The notes beneath the pieces were generated by a model that made no database searches, had not been told where the DNA came from, and worked only from the letters and a program-made list of their open reading frames with translations. 64,000 nt of DNA, taken from contig NC_021487.1 of the NCBI RefSeq assembly GCF_000427095.1, forward strand, positions 186,001 to 250,000, in the 5' to 3' direction. The position numbers were made by a program, and so were the translations under genes. Of this stretch, positions 50,127-59,955 are shown piece by piece. How positions within the stretch are numbered: position 1 is the first letter of the stretch; every line of letters starts with the position of its first letter. The DNA is from Chthonomonas calidirosea T49. Lineage in GTDB: Bacteria; Armatimonadota; Chthonomonadetes; Chthonomonadales; Chthonomonadaceae.

Positions 50127-53100
50127 ATGGCAAACGAAAATCGGTCGAAGCTAGATTTAGCGACTATTAAAGCGCGCCTGGCGGCTGCACGTGGCAAGAA
50201 GTATTGGCGTGTGCTTGAGGAACTCGCGGACACTCCGGAGTTTCGCGAGGTTGTTGCCAATGAAATACCCGATGTCACCCGCTCAATAGATTTACATATG
50301 GACCGCCGACAGTTCCTCACATTAAGTGCGGCTTCATTGGCTCTGGCCGGCCTGAGCGGGTGTCGTTATCTGCCTCAACACAAACTCGTTCCTTATGTGA
50401 ACCAGCCTGAGGAAGAGACGCCGGGCATACCGTTGTATTATGCCTCGGCCGCACCTACTTTTTGGGGATATGGCATAGGTACCATCGTAACGAGCCGTGA
50501 TGGGCGCCCTATAAAGATGGATGGCAACCCAGGCCATCCGGCGAGTTTGGGGGCCACCGATATCTTTACTCAAGCAGCCACGCTGACCCTTTATGACCCC
50601 GATCGCTCTCAAATAGTGAACCATCAAGGCGATTTCTCCACCTGGGAAGATTTCTTTGCCACCGCTCGCCCGCTCCTGCAGCGCCAACTCGCTGTGAGAG
50701 GTGCAGGTTTACGAATTCTTACAGAGACGGTTACGTCGCCCACTCTGTCGGCTCAGTTGCAGGCAATCTTAAAGCGTTTTCCTGAAGCGCAATGGGTTCA
50801 GTATGAGCCAACCTACCCCAATCATGCCTACGAGGCCGCTGTAGTCGCTTTTGGCGAGCCAGTTCACACCTATTATGACCTTGCCAAAGCGAAACGTATC
50901 CTGTCGCTGGATTCCGATTTCCTTATTTCAAACCCAGCCTGCGTACGCTACGCACGCGATTTTGCCGACGGTCGGAGGGTACGACAGGGCACCACCGAGA
51001 TATCGCGATTCTATGCCATAGAGAGCACGCCCACATTGACCGGGGCGATGGCGGATAACCGAATTCGGGTACGAGCCAGCCTGGTAGAGGGTCTTGCCCG
51101 GACTATTGCGCAGCAGCTTGGAATAGATGTGGGGACGGAACCATTGCCTACGCTTGATGCGGAGCAAGCCAAGTTTGTTGCGGGGGTCGTGAAGGACTTA
51201 AAGGACAACGCAGGCGCCAGTGTGGTGATCCCCGGCGAGTTTCAGACCCCTGCGGTCCATATTCTGGCGCATGCTATCAATGAGCGCCTTGGCAACGTGG
51301 GGAAAACTGTTTTCCACACGGAACCCGTAGAAGCTCGGCCACAACATCAGATACAGGCGCTTCAAAATCTGGTGGCCGATATGAATGCAGGCAAGGTGGA
51401 TATCTTGCTGATCCTTGGTGGTAACCCTGTTTATAACGCGCCTGCCGACATCGGCTTTGCTGAGGCGCTTCCACGAGTTCCATTTCGTGCCCATCTTGGA
51501 CTATATGAGGATGAGACGTCGATAGCTTGTCAGTGGCATCTGCCAGAATCGCACTTCCTCGAAGCTTGGGGCGATCTGAGAGCTTTCGACGGCACGGCTA
51601 GCATTATTCAGCCCCTCATCCTTCCCATCTACGACACGAAATCGGCTTATGAGTTGCTTTCAGGCCTTTTCGATACGCCTGAGACCGGTGGGCACGCGGG
51701 CGCTGCTCCACGCGACGGTTACACCATTGTTCGGCAGTACTGGGCAGAGCATGGCTACCCCATAGATGAACCGTATGATTTCGCCTTCAACAAACTTTTG
51801 CATGATGGGGTCATCCCGAACACAAAGGCGAAAGTCAAGCAGGTGCAGGTACGTGCAGAAGCTTTGCGTTCGCTGCAGGTTCAGGTGCCTGTCAACGTGG
51901 GCGGTACGACGCTTGAGGTGATGATTCGGCCTGATCCCACCATTTGGGATGGACGCTTCGCCAATAATGGATGGCTACAAGAGCTTCCCAAGCCCTTTTC
52001 TAAGGCCACCTGGGACAACGTGATTTTGATGAACCCCGAGACGGCTGAGCGACTACAGATACCGCTTGGAGACGGATGGGCGATTATTCCTAAGTTGAAC
52101 GAATCGCAAGGGGCAAAAGCCTCCCCTGTGATTACCGTCAACCTGAATGGGAGAACGGTGAAAGGGGCTGTTTGGGCAATGCCAGGGCACCCTCACGATG
52201 CGATTACGGTCTACTTAGGATACGGTCGCACAAGTGCTGGTGTGCTGGGCACGGGGACTGGGTTTAATGTGTACCCGATCTTTTTATCGAAGAGCCCTTG
52301 GAACGGGACGGCACAGATCGAGTACACCGGGGAAGGTTATCAAATAGCAACGACCCAGTACACGCATATGATGGACAATCGCGACGTCGTTCGAGTGGGA
52401 ACGATCAAGGAATTTCTACGACACCCCTCTTTAGCTCCTGATGAGGACGCAGAACAAGCAAACGTGGCCGAGGGCACCGGAAAAGGGCAACCCGACTATT
52501 ACCCAGCTTTTCCCTGGCCTGAGCCTGGTATGAGTCACAAAGGCGCGTATAACTGGGGTATGGTCATTGACCTACAATCCTGCATTGGCTGTAGCGTCTG
52601 TATGGTGGCCTGTCAGGCAGAGAACAATATTCCAGTGGTCGGCAAGGCACAGGTCATGCGGGGACGGCATATGAACTGGATTCGGGTGGATACCTACTAC
52701 GAAACGAAACCCGACGACTTTGAGACATTCGCACACAATCCTCGCATCTACTTCCAACCGGTAACATGCATGCAGTGTGAACAGGCGCCTTGCGAGTACG
52801 TGTGCCCCGTTGGCGCGACGCAACATAGCGTGGAGGGCATTAACCAGATGGTTTATAACCGCTGTATCGGAACCCGCTATTGCGCCAACAACTGCCCCTA
52901 TAAGGTGCGTCGCTTCAACTTCCTCAACTACAACAATCATTTCAATCATGACTTTTTTGGTCGGCCCAATAAAGTGGAGCAGCTAGTTTTTAACCCGGAT
53001 GTCACCGTGCGCGGACGCGGTGTCATGGAGAAATGCATGTACTGCATTCAGCGCATCAACTCGGCCCGTCAAAAGGCAAAAATCGAGAACCGTGATCTGC

Positions 53101-53324
53101 GAGATGGAGAGGTTTTGACAGCTTGCCAACAGGCCTGTCCAACTCAGGCTATCACGTTTGGCAATATTACAGACCATGCCTCGAAGGTCTATGCGCTGAA
53201 GATTCAGCCTCATAACTACGGCCTGCTGACCGATTTGAACACACGGCCACGAACCACCTATTTAGCGCGAGTTATCAATCCAAACACGGATATCGAACCG
53301 GAAACGGAGAAGCAAGTTGGATAA
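50127..53324 (+). CDS. actB: Alternative Complex III subunit B, molybdopterin-oxidoreductase-like Fe-S protein
   Basis: A protein of about 1065 residues. ATG 50127 and GTG 50118 are both possible starts (GGAG 7 nt before the GTG). A Tat-type motif D-R-R-Q-F-L-T-L and L-S-G-C lie near residues 60-80, so it is exported folded. The long middle part (about 85-770) is the fused B1 domain related to molybdopterin oxidoreductases but not expected to bind the cofactor. The end is a B2 ferredoxin domain with four cysteine clusters starting C-I-G-C-S-V-C-M-V-A-C near residue 818, then C-M-Q-C-x4-C, C-I-G-x3-C-x3-C-P and C-M-Y-C with C-x3-C-P. These match the three [4Fe-4S] and one [3Fe-4S] centres of ActB. 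Confidence 0.94.
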   Translation: MANENRSKLDLATIKARLAAARGKKYWRVLEELADTPEFREVVANEIPDVTRSIDLHMDRRQFLTLSAASLALAGLSGCRYLPQHKLVPYVNQPEEETPGIPLYYASAAPTFWGYGIGTIVTSRDGRPIKMDGNPGHPASLGATDIFTQAATLTLYDPDRSQIVNHQGDFSTWEDFFATARPLLQRQLAVRGAGLRILTETVTSPTLSAQLQAILKRFPEAQWVQYEPTYPNHAYEAAVVAFGEPVHTYYDLAKAKRILSLDSDFLISNPACVRYARDFADGRRVRQGTTEISRFYAIESTPTLTGAMADNRIRVRASLVEGLARTIAQQLGIDVGTEPLPTLDAEQAKFVAGVVKDLKDNAGASVVIPGEFQTPAVHILAHAINERLGNVGKTVFHTEPVEARPQHQIQALQNLVADMNAGKVDILLILGGNPVYNAPADIGFAEALPRVPFRAHLGLYEDETSIACQWHLPESHFLEAWGDLRAFDGTASIIQPLILPIYDTKSAYELLSGLFDTPETGGHAGAAPRDGYTIVRQYWAEHGYPIDEPYDFAFNKLLHDGVIPNTKAKVKQVQVRAEALRSLQVQVPVNVGGTTLEVMIRPDPTIWDGRFANNGWLQELPKPFSKATWDNVILMNPETAERLQIPLGDGWAIIPKLNESQGAKASPVITVNLNGRTVKGAVWAMPGHPHDAITVYLGYGRTSAGVLGTGTGFNVYPIFLSKSPWNGTAQIEYTGEGYQIATTQYTHMMDNRDVVRVGTIKEFLRHPSLAPDEDAEQANVAEGTGKGQPDYYPAFPWPEPGMSHKGAYNWGMVIDLQSCIGCSVCMVACQAENNIPVVGKAQVMRGRHMNWIRVDTYYETKPDDFETFAHNPRIYFQPVTCMQCEQAPCEYVCPVGATQHSVEGINQMVYNRCIGTRYCANNCPYKVRRFNFLNYNNHFNHDFFGRPNKVEQLVFNPDVTVRGRGVMEKCMYCIQRINSARQKAKIENRDLRDGEVLTACQQACPTQAITFGNITDHASKVYALKIQPHNYGLLTDLNTRPRTTYLARVINPNTDIEPETEKQVG

Positions 53325-54771
53325 CGAGAGCTCTATCCAGTCATCAAGCAGCGTCCCTGAGAATCCGGCAATTGCCGGTCTTATAGAGGGCGATCAGACG
53401 TTTGAGACCGTAACGGAACGAATCGTTTCGGTTGTGCTGAGCCAGAGCAAGCACAAGCTGCCCTGGTGGATCATGACCGCAATCGGTTTCCTGTTTTTTA
53501 ACGTCCTTGGTATCTCTCTAACCTATCTCGTCTTTAAAGGAGTAGGAATTTGGGGAATCAACCAGCCGGTAAGTTGGGGATGGGCGATCATCAACTTTGT
53601 GTGGTGGATCGGTATCGGCCATGCTGGAACGCTTATTTCGGCCTTTTTGGCGCTGATGCGACAGCAATGGCGTGCCTCCATTAACCGATTTGCCGAGGCC
53701 ATGACCATCTTTGCCGTGATGTGCGCAGGCATCTTTCCTGCTCTACATACAGGGCGTCCTTGGGTGGATTACTGGATGTTTCCTCTTCCCAATATCCTCG
53801 CCATGTGGCCTCAGTGGCGCAGCCCCCTTATGTGGGACGTTTTCGCCGTAGGTACTTACTTCACTATCTCCGTGCTGTTCTGGTTTCTGGGGCTTGTGCC
53901 CGATTTCGCTACCGTACGTGACCGGGCGGAAAACCCAGTCATTAAGTATGTCTATGCTATCCTCTCCTTAGGGTGGCGTGGAGCTGCAAGCCATTGGGAG
54001 CGATTCGAAACAGCTTACCTTATCCTTGCCGGTCTCTCAACGCCACTGGTGCTGTCGGTGCACTCCGTGGTGAGCTTCGACTTCTCCGTTGGGATCGTTT
54101 CCGGATGGCACGCCACCATTTTCCCACCCTACTTCGTAGCCGGAGCCTTGTATGCAGGTTTCGCTATGGTGATTATGCTGGCAGTTCCTTTAAGAAAGTG
54201 GTACCACCTGGAAGATTATGTAACGATGAAGCACTTCGACTGGATGGCCAAAATGATGCTTACATCGGGCCTAATCGTTTTCTACGGTTACATTATGGAG
54301 TGCTTTTTTGCCTACTTTGGGGGAGACTACTTCGACAGGCGGATGATGGAGTTTCGGCAGTTTGGGCCCTACGGATGGGCCTACTGGGTCCTTATCCTTA
54401 CCAACTGCATCATCCCACAGGCTCTGTGGATCCCATGGGTTCGTAGAAATCTTAACTGGCTCTTCTTTATCTCGGTGGTCATCAGCATCGGCATGTGGTT
54501 TGAGCGCTACGTGATCGTTGCTGTATCGCTGACTCGCCAGTTTCTACCCGGTTCATGGGGGTACTATACCAACACCATTTGGGACGTGCTGGTGTATTTA
54601 GGAACGTTTGGTCTGTTTACTTTCTTCTTCTTCCTATTCGTACGCTTCGCCCCGATGATCTCCGTATTCGAGATGCGCGACCTCGTTTGGCGTCGTTTCC
54701 ACTTCGGCCATCACGAACACGGGGCTGAAACAGCGGAGATGGAGCATACGACGGGCACTACAGAGGCCTAG
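53317..54771 (+). CDS. actC: Alternative Complex III subunit C, NrfD-like quinol-binding membrane protein
   Basis: A 484-residue polytopic protein with about ten helices, of the NrfD/PsrC family. It has P-W-W-I-M-T-A-I-G-F near residue 48 and W-G-I-N-Q-P-V-S-W-G-W-A-I-I-N-F-V-W-W-I-G-I-G-H-A-G, the family's quinol-site region. It starts at TTG 53317 inside the actB end (8-nt overlap) with GGAG upstream; no ATG or GTG occurs early in the frame. It forms the main quinol-oxidising membrane unit together with ActF. Confidence 0.93.
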   Translation: MDNESSIQSSSSVPENPAIAGLIEGDQTFETVTERIVSVVLSQSKHKLPWWIMTAIGFLFFNVLGISLTYLVFKGVGIWGINQPVSWGWAIINFVWWIGIGHAGTLISAFLALMRQQWRASINRFAEAMTIFAVMCAGIFPALHTGRPWVDYWMFPLPNILAMWPQWRSPLMWDVFAVGTYFTISVLFWFLGLVPDFATVRDRAENPVIKYVYAILSLGWRGAASHWERFETAYLILAGLSTPLVLSVHSVVSFDFSVGIVSGWHATIFPPYFVAGALYAGFAMVIMLAVPLRKWYHLEDYVTMKHFDWMAKMMLTSGLIVFYGYIMECFFAYFGGDYFDRRMMEFRQFGPYGWAYWVLILTNCIIPQALWIPWVRRNLNWLFFISVVISIGMWFERYVIVAVSLTRQFLPGSWGYYTNTIWDVLVYLGTFGLFTFFFFLFVRFAPMISVFEMRDLVWRRFHFGHHEHGAETAEMEHTTGTTEA

Positions 54772-54797
54772 CTTAGAATGCAACAGGAGTACTAGAC

Positions 54798-55331
54798 ATG
54801 AACTCGAACCTCTACGGTCTTGTTGCCGAGTTTAACAATCCGGAGGACCTCTTGAGAGCTGCTAAGGCGGTACGAGAGGCTGGCTACCGTAAGGTAGAAG
54901 CCTACACGCCTTTCCCTGTACATGGCCTTTCAGAGGCCTTGGAGATACACGATTGGCGTATGCCCTGGCTGATCTTTCTTGGAGGGGTTACTGGCTGCGT
55001 TTTCGGTTTCTTAATGCAGTGGTACACGGCGGTTGTTGACTATCCTTGGAACGTTGGTGGAAAGCCCTACAACAGCTGGCCTCAGTTTATACCCATCACC
55101 TACGAATGCACCATTCTGTTTGCCGGTATAACTGCATTTTTGGCAACGATCTTTCTAAATGGGCTTCCACGTCCCCATCATCCTATCTTTAATGCGCCCC
55201 GATTCGAGCGAGCAACCTCCGATCTCTTTTTCCTCTGTATTGAAGCGGATGATGGCATGTTTGACCGAGAGGGAACCGAGGAGTTTCTACGTGGGCTAGG
55301 GGCTCAACTGGTGTCGGAGGTGGAAAAGTGA
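54798..55331 (+). CDS. actD: Alternative Complex III subunit D
   Basis: A 177-residue DUF3341-type membrane subunit. The N-terminus (Y-G-L-V-A-E-F-N-N-P-E-D-L-L-R-A-A) is the usual soluble ferredoxin-like part. Two membrane helices follow (about 55-78 and 98-120), the first with P-W-L-I-F-L-G-G-V-T-G. It carries no cofactor motif and is structural in known ACIII. Its TGA overlaps the GTG of actE. Confidence 0.92.
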   Translation: MNSNLYGLVAEFNNPEDLLRAAKAVREAGYRKVEAYTPFPVHGLSEALEIHDWRMPWLIFLGGVTGCVFGFLMQWYTAVVDYPWNVGGKPYNSWPQFIPITYECTILFAGITAFLATIFLNGLPRPHHPIFNAPRFERATSDLFFLCIEADDGMFDREGTEEFLRGLGAQLVSEVEK

Positions 55332-56077
55332 GTTTAGTTCAGTGGCGAAAGAGGGGCTGGCTGCCTTTAGCGGCGATGGCATTATGGCTGCTTGCCGGAT
55401 GTCATCAAGATATGTGGGATCAGCCTAAAGCCGATGACTATAGCCCTTCTGAGGTGTTTCCCGATGGCGCTACCATGCGTCCTTTACCGGCTCATACCGT
55501 AGACCGCACGCATTTTTGGACGGATGAGGGGCGCTACACGGGCTATGTGGGCACGCACTACGTTGGCAATAAGTTGGTGATGGGGCGATTGGTTACACGT
55601 TTCCCCTTCAAGATTACCTATGAAGATTTGAAGCGAGGGCAAGAGCTCTACAACATCTACTGTTCCCCATGTCACGGTGCGTTAGGCAACGGGATGGGGA
55701 TGATCGCCATGCGCGGTTTAGCTTTGCGCCGGCCTCCAGCAACCTACCACACCGATCGATTACGGAAGATGCCCATCGGCCATTTTTATGATGTGATCAC
55801 CAACGGATACGGCACCATGTTTTCTTATGCCTCACGCATCGAGCCGGACGATCGATGGCGCATCGTCGCCTATATTCGAGTGCTTCAACGCAGCCAAGAT
55901 GCCAAGCCTTCAGACCTACCGCCTGGAGTAGACATCAACCAGCTGCCGCTCATACATACCACTGGGGATACAGGGCCAGCCTGGCATAACATCACCTATA
56001 CGGCTCCCTATATCTCCATCTCATCAACAGAAAATGGAGGACCGATGAGTACTAATCAAGAGGGAAGCGAGAAATGA
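55328..56077 (+). CDS. actE: Alternative Complex III subunit E, monoheme cytochrome c lipoprotein
   Basis: A 249-residue protein starting at GTG 55328. A lipobox L-L-A-G-C near residue 24 predicts a lipid anchor. One heme site C-S-P-C-H is near 112-116 in Y-N-I-Y-C-S-P-C-H-G-A-L-G-N-G, with the likely axial Met in T-M-F-S-Y-A-S (near 164). It relays electrons within ACIII. The C-terminal 30 residues are unusually polar and end just before the overlapping actF start. Confidence 0.93.
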   Translation: MSLVQWRKRGWLPLAAMALWLLAGCHQDMWDQPKADDYSPSEVFPDGATMRPLPAHTVDRTHFWTDEGRYTGYVGTHYVGNKLVMGRLVTRFPFKITYEDLKRGQELYNIYCSPCHGALGNGMGMIAMRGLALRRPPATYHTDRLRKMPIGHFYDVITNGYGTMFSYASRIEPDDRWRIVAYIRVLQRSQDAKPSDLPPGVDINQLPLIHTTGDTGPAWHNITYTAPYISISSTENGGPMSTNQEGSEK

Positions 56078-57297
56078 ATCAGGAACAGGGCTTTCCGAGA
56101 ACCTATACAAATTTGCAGGTTTTAGGGGTTATATGTGCCATCCTAGGGGCGCTTTGTCTCATACCCTACGCCTCGAATTTGGAGCAGCTCTATCGTGGCT
56201 ACTTCACCGGGTGGGTTTTTCTTGTGAGTTTGTCTATAGGATGCCTTGGCTTAACTCTGTTGCAAGGGATGGTGCGCGCTCAATGGGGGGTGCCTGTGGT
56301 GCGTATTTATGAGGCGGGTGCTAAAATTCTCCCTCTGCTAGGAGTCGCGGCCTTACCAATTATCTATGCGGTCTTTACGCATCATCTCTATCCTTGGGCG
56401 AATCCTGCCGAGGTTGCCAAGGATAGCGTTCTACGATGGCGTGCGCCCTATATGAACGCCCCGTTCTTTTTCTTGCGAACTATCTTCTACTTTTTGGTTC
56501 TGTCTTGGTTCGCCTTTCAGGCGGTGAAGTTAAGGAGGTTGCAGGATGAGACGGGCGATGTGGTTTATGAGAACAAGTTGGCCAGTTTTTCGGCTCCTGC
56601 TTTCGTGTTCTCCGTCTTGTTAGCAACCTTTGCCATTACCGACTGGGTGATGACGCTGGATAAGCATTGGTACTCAACCATCTATGGCTTTTACTTCTGC
56701 ATTAGCAGCGCGCTGACGGCGCACTCCTTTGCTATTTTCCTCGTGTGCTGGCTGAAAATAAAGGGCTATTCGCCCTACGACAAGCTGATTACGCCGCAGC
56801 GTACAAAAGACCTCGGAAACCTTATGCTCGTGATGACCATGGTGTGGGCTTACTTTGCCGTATCGCAGTTCATTATCATCTGGTCGGGTGACTTACCCTA
56901 CGAGATCGAGTTCTACCTACGGCGGAACACCGATTTTGCTTTCGCCACATTCACCACCTTTTTAGTGATTTTCCACTTCTTCGTGCCCTTCTTACTACTG
57001 CTTTCTGGGCGTACGAAGCGGGTGCCTGCCTTGCTGGCGATGACGGCCACTATACAGTTTGTGACCTGTCTGGTGGATATGGTGTGGAATGTAGAGCCAA
57101 TGTTCCAGTCGCTAAACGCAAGCTTTGCCGCTCAGTTTCATGGTTTTCTTTCCTACTTAGGTGGTTTCCTGCTTCTAGGCGGTCTATGGCTTGTTCTCTT
57201 TGTGTTTAATTTGCGACGGAATCGCCTTGTGCCGCTCTACACGGCAGGGCTACCGACAGAAGTATTAGAAACGGAGGTGCTATCACATGCATCCTAG
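56074..57297 (+). CDS. actF: Alternative Complex III subunit F, second NrfD-like membrane subunit
   Basis: A 407-residue polytopic protein with about ten helices, related to ActC. Segments W-R-A-P-Y-M-N-A-P-F-F-F-L-R-T, D-W-V-M-T-L-D-K-H-W-Y-S-T-I-Y-G and L-P-Y-E-I-E-F-Y-L-R-R match ActF proteins. It overlaps the actE stop by 4 nt and its own end overlaps the next gene by 11 nt. It completes the six-subunit ACIII core. Confidence 0.93.
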   Translation: MNQEQGFPRTYTNLQVLGVICAILGALCLIPYASNLEQLYRGYFTGWVFLVSLSIGCLGLTLLQGMVRAQWGVPVVRIYEAGAKILPLLGVAALPIIYAVFTHHLYPWANPAEVAKDSVLRWRAPYMNAPFFFLRTIFYFLVLSWFAFQAVKLRRLQDETGDVVYENKLASFSAPAFVFSVLLATFAITDWVMTLDKHWYSTIYGFYFCISSALTAHSFAIFLVCWLKIKGYSPYDKLITPQRTKDLGNLMLVMTMVWAYFAVSQFIIIWSGDLPYEIEFYLRRNTDFAFATFTTFLVIFHFFVPFLLLLSGRTKRVPALLAMTATIQFVTCLVDMVWNVEPMFQSLNASFAAQFHGFLSYLGGFLLLGGLWLVLFVFNLRRNRLVPLYTAGLPTEVLETEVLSHAS

Positions 57298-57853
57298 TCA
57301 CGGTCATGGCGGCTCTCCTACTCCTGGAGCGCGATATGAGAAAAGTGATCTAACACCCCAAGCCGCTGCGATGACGCTCTTTGGGCTGGCGCTTCTAGCT
57401 ACTATCGCAGCTTTTGTCATCTGGCTCTTTAAACCCTATATTCTGCATGTGGCGCCAGAACGTACCTCTAAGTTTCCAATACCACGGGAGGCTGTACGGC
57501 CGGCGGAGCCTCGGTTGCAGGCAAACCCCACCATAGACATTGAGAACTTGCGTAAAGATGAGGATTTTATCTTAAACACGTACAGCCGAGATCCGATCTC
57601 TCATCGGCTCCATATTCCGGTGGAGAGAGCTATGGAGATCGTCGCTAGGGAGGGCTTACCGACACGTCCAAACCCTGCACAGCCCGACCCGATGGAACCG
57701 AACGAGCCTTCCTACACGGTAGGGCAAGCTTCCGATCAGTTGCCGCAGGCAACCATGCAAGGAGCGAAGGGAGAAAGCGAGACGGGTATGCCGCGCCCTA
57801 ATATTTCTACAGAGACCTACCAGCCGGGAATGAGTTCGATGGGTTCTCCTTAA
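57287..57853 (+). CDS. Small membrane protein following actF, ACIII/oxidase accessory
   Basis: A 188-residue protein starting inside the actF end. A His-rich N-terminus (H-P-S-H-G-H-G-G) is followed by one membrane helix (about 30-53). A periplasmic segment then has P-R-L-Q-A-N-P-T-I-D-I-E-N-L-R and L-H-I-P-V-E-R-A-M-E-I-V-A-R-E-G-L-P, a pattern seen in small proteins encoded beside cytochrome oxidase and SCO genes. The last 60 residues are Pro/Gln/Gly-rich. The function is not known; position suggests assembly or a link between ACIII and the oxidase. Confidence 0.7.
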   Translation: MHPSHGHGGSPTPGARYEKSDLTPQAAAMTLFGLALLATIAAFVIWLFKPYILHVAPERTSKFPIPREAVRPAEPRLQANPTIDIENLRKDEDFILNTYSRDPISHRLHIPVERAMEIVAREGLPTRPNPAQPDPMEPNEPSYTVGQASDQLPQATMQGAKGESETGMPRPNISTETYQPGMSSMGSP

Positions 57854-57937
57854 CTATGAAGTAGAAAAGCCCTGGTGAGCCGTATTTAAGATAGAAGTGT
57901 CCAAATTCGGCCTAGGGTGTTGTGAGCGAGAGAGGCG

Positions 57938-58858
57938 ATGAACATGATGCTGGAAAGAAAGAAGTGCATAGCGGTAGCTACATTTGCGGGGAGTATGGCT
58001 TTGATGCTTACTAGGGCGGTTGCCCAGACCAATTCGTCACAGGTGGCGGCGCAAGCGGTAGCCCAGTCGGCCACAAGCCCAACGAAAGGAGTTTACTATG
58101 AGCAGAAGGTTAACCATGCGATACCGCTAGATCTTACCTTTACGAACTCTAGGGGGCAGGTAGTGGCCCTAAAGCAGTTTTTTGACGGTAAACATCCGGT
58201 TATTCTCGTTACTCCCTTCTACCGATGTAAAGCGGGCTGTACCTTGGAGTTACAAGGAATGGCGGATGCTTTCGGGAAGCTTCAGTACAAGTTAGGGCGT
58301 GATTTTACGGCTCTCACGATAAGTATCAACCCCTTAGAGCCCCCGCAGTTGGCGGCGCAGACGAAAGAAGGTTATCTGAAGATGACGAAGAATCAGCCCT
58401 ATGCGGCAGAGGGATGGCACTTCTTGGTAGGCACCCAAAAAAACATCCAGGCGTTGGCACAGGCCACAGGATTTCACTACAACTATAACCTGCAGTACCA
58501 ACAGTTCGTGCATCCCACTGGTATCTTAGTGCTGACGCCGCAGGGACGTATCTACCGTTACTTCTTCGGTACCGATTACAACCCGTCTGACCTGAAGATC
58601 GCGCTGATCAAAGCATCGCAGAATCAGATTGGTTCTCCTATAGATCAGATCATTGCCATCTGCTGTACATGGAACCCTACCACGGGACATTATGGAGTGG
58701 TGATACAGCGGGTCATTGTAGGTGCGGGCACCCTAACTGTGCTAGCCCTGGCTGGTTTAATTGGGGGATTGTTCTATTGGGAGAAGAAACATCCGAAGCT
58801 GCCGCTGGCTGCATCAACCACAGAGGGCGAACGACACAACGCTGGAGGAGCGATCTGA
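57938..58858 (+). CDS. SCO1/SenC-family copper chaperone
   Basis: A 306-residue thioredoxin-fold protein, exported by an N-terminal signal (about 1-29), that delivers copper to the CuA centre of cytochrome oxidase. The copper ligands are all present: C97-K-A-G-C101 and distal His192 in F-V-H-P-T-G. It has an added C-terminal membrane helix (about 265-287) after a C-C pair (I-A-I-C-C-T-W), an arrangement seen in some bacteria where SCO precedes coxB. It lies 84 nt after the previous gene and 3 nt before coxB. Confidence 0.92.
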   Translation: MNMMLERKKCIAVATFAGSMALMLTRAVAQTNSSQVAAQAVAQSATSPTKGVYYEQKVNHAIPLDLTFTNSRGQVVALKQFFDGKHPVILVTPFYRCKAGCTLELQGMADAFGKLQYKLGRDFTALTISINPLEPPQLAAQTKEGYLKMTKNQPYAAEGWHFLVGTQKNIQALAQATGFHYNYNLQYQQFVHPTGILVLTPQGRIYRYFFGTDYNPSDLKIALIKASQNQIGSPIDQIIAICCTWNPTTGHYGVVIQRVIVGAGTLTVLALAGLIGGLFYWEKKHPKLPLAASTTEGERHNAGGAI

Positions 58859-58861
58859 GTT

Positions 58862-59890
58862 ATGGAGTTACCCATTATTCCACCGGCAGCCTCTACCTTT
58901 GCCGATGAGGTGGACCACATCTTCTACACCCTAGTAGGGCTTACTATATTCTTCACTGCTTTGGTGTTCTGTCTGCTCTTGATTTTTGTGGTACGTTTCC
59001 ACAGAGGTTCGAGAGCAAACCGAGCCAACCGCTCTTTTGGTAATCTGCCTCTGGAGTTGACCTGGTCTATCATCCCCGGCATCATCGGGTTGGTGATATT
59101 CGCATGGTCTGCCCGTCCTTACGCAGAGGCCTATAACCCACCAGCGGATGCGCAGGAGATTTTGGTTATCGGTAAGCGGTGGATGTGGCATTTGCAACAT
59201 GCGGATAGCGGTATCCGCGAAAATAACGAGCTCCATATTCCTGTTGGCAAGGCCATTAAGCTTACCATGATCTCCCAGGATGTGATCCATGGTTTCTATG
59301 TACCCGCCTTTCGTGTGAAGCGCGACTGTCTGCCTGGCTACTACAATACCGTTTGGTTCATTCCGACCAAAGTCGGAAAATATCCTTTCTACTGCACGGA
59401 GTACTGTGGAACCAACCACTCTAAGATGGGTGGGTTCGTCTATGTGATGACGCCTGCCGATTATCTGCAGTGGAAGGAGAATGGTGGGAATCTGGAGGTA
59501 GCGCATCGGGAGACCGCGGCCGAGCGCGGCTACGACCTTTTCAATAAGTATGGATGCGCTAACTGTCATGCAAGTGAAGACGGTGTGCACGGCCCCACGT
59601 TGAACGGTCTTTACGGATCGAAAGTCGTCTTGCAAAATGGGCAGACAGTGACAGTCGATGACAACTTTATTCGGCAATCCATCGTAAATCCCGACTCGGT
59701 TCGCGTAGCGGGCTATCCCCCCCTCATGCAGGCATATTCCGTGGGTGACGGGCCAGGGCAGCTAAGTGAGGAGGAGATTCTGGAGCTGATCGCCTACATC
59801 AAATCGCTAGGGGGTCAGAATCTGAGAGCTTTGAAAACCACGTCGTCTTCTACAGCGCCACTCTCAAAAGGGGCTGGTGGAAAGAAATGA
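58862..59890 (+). CDS. coxB: Cytochrome c oxidase subunit II with fused cytochrome c (caa3 type)
   Basis: A 342-residue subunit II. Two N-terminal helices (about 15-45 and 62-85) are followed by the CuA cupredoxin domain with ligands His near 140 (Q-D-V-I-H-G-F) and C-T-E-Y-C-G-T-N-H-S-K-M (C-x3-C-x3-H-x3-M, near 179-190). A cytochrome c domain with C-A-N-C-H near 233-237 is fused at the C-terminus, with a likely axial Met in P-P-L-M-Q-A-Y. The fusion marks a caa3-type oxidase that can take electrons directly from ACIII. Confidence 0.94.
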   Translation: MELPIIPPAASTFADEVDHIFYTLVGLTIFFTALVFCLLLIFVVRFHRGSRANRANRSFGNLPLELTWSIIPGIIGLVIFAWSARPYAEAYNPPADAQEILVIGKRWMWHLQHADSGIRENNELHIPVGKAIKLTMISQDVIHGFYVPAFRVKRDCLPGYYNTVWFIPTKVGKYPFYCTEYCGTNHSKMGGFVYVMTPADYLQWKENGGNLEVAHRETAAERGYDLFNKYGCANCHASEDGVHGPTLNGLYGSKVVLQNGQTVTVDDNFIRQSIVNPDSVRVAGYPPLMQAYSVGDGPGQLSEEEILELIAYIKSLGGQNLRALKTTSSSTAPLSKGAGGKK

Positions 59891-59955
59891 TAGAGCATCG
59901 CTTTCACAAAACGGAAGAAGCGCTCTAGAAAGTAACAAAGAAGGGGTGTTGAACA

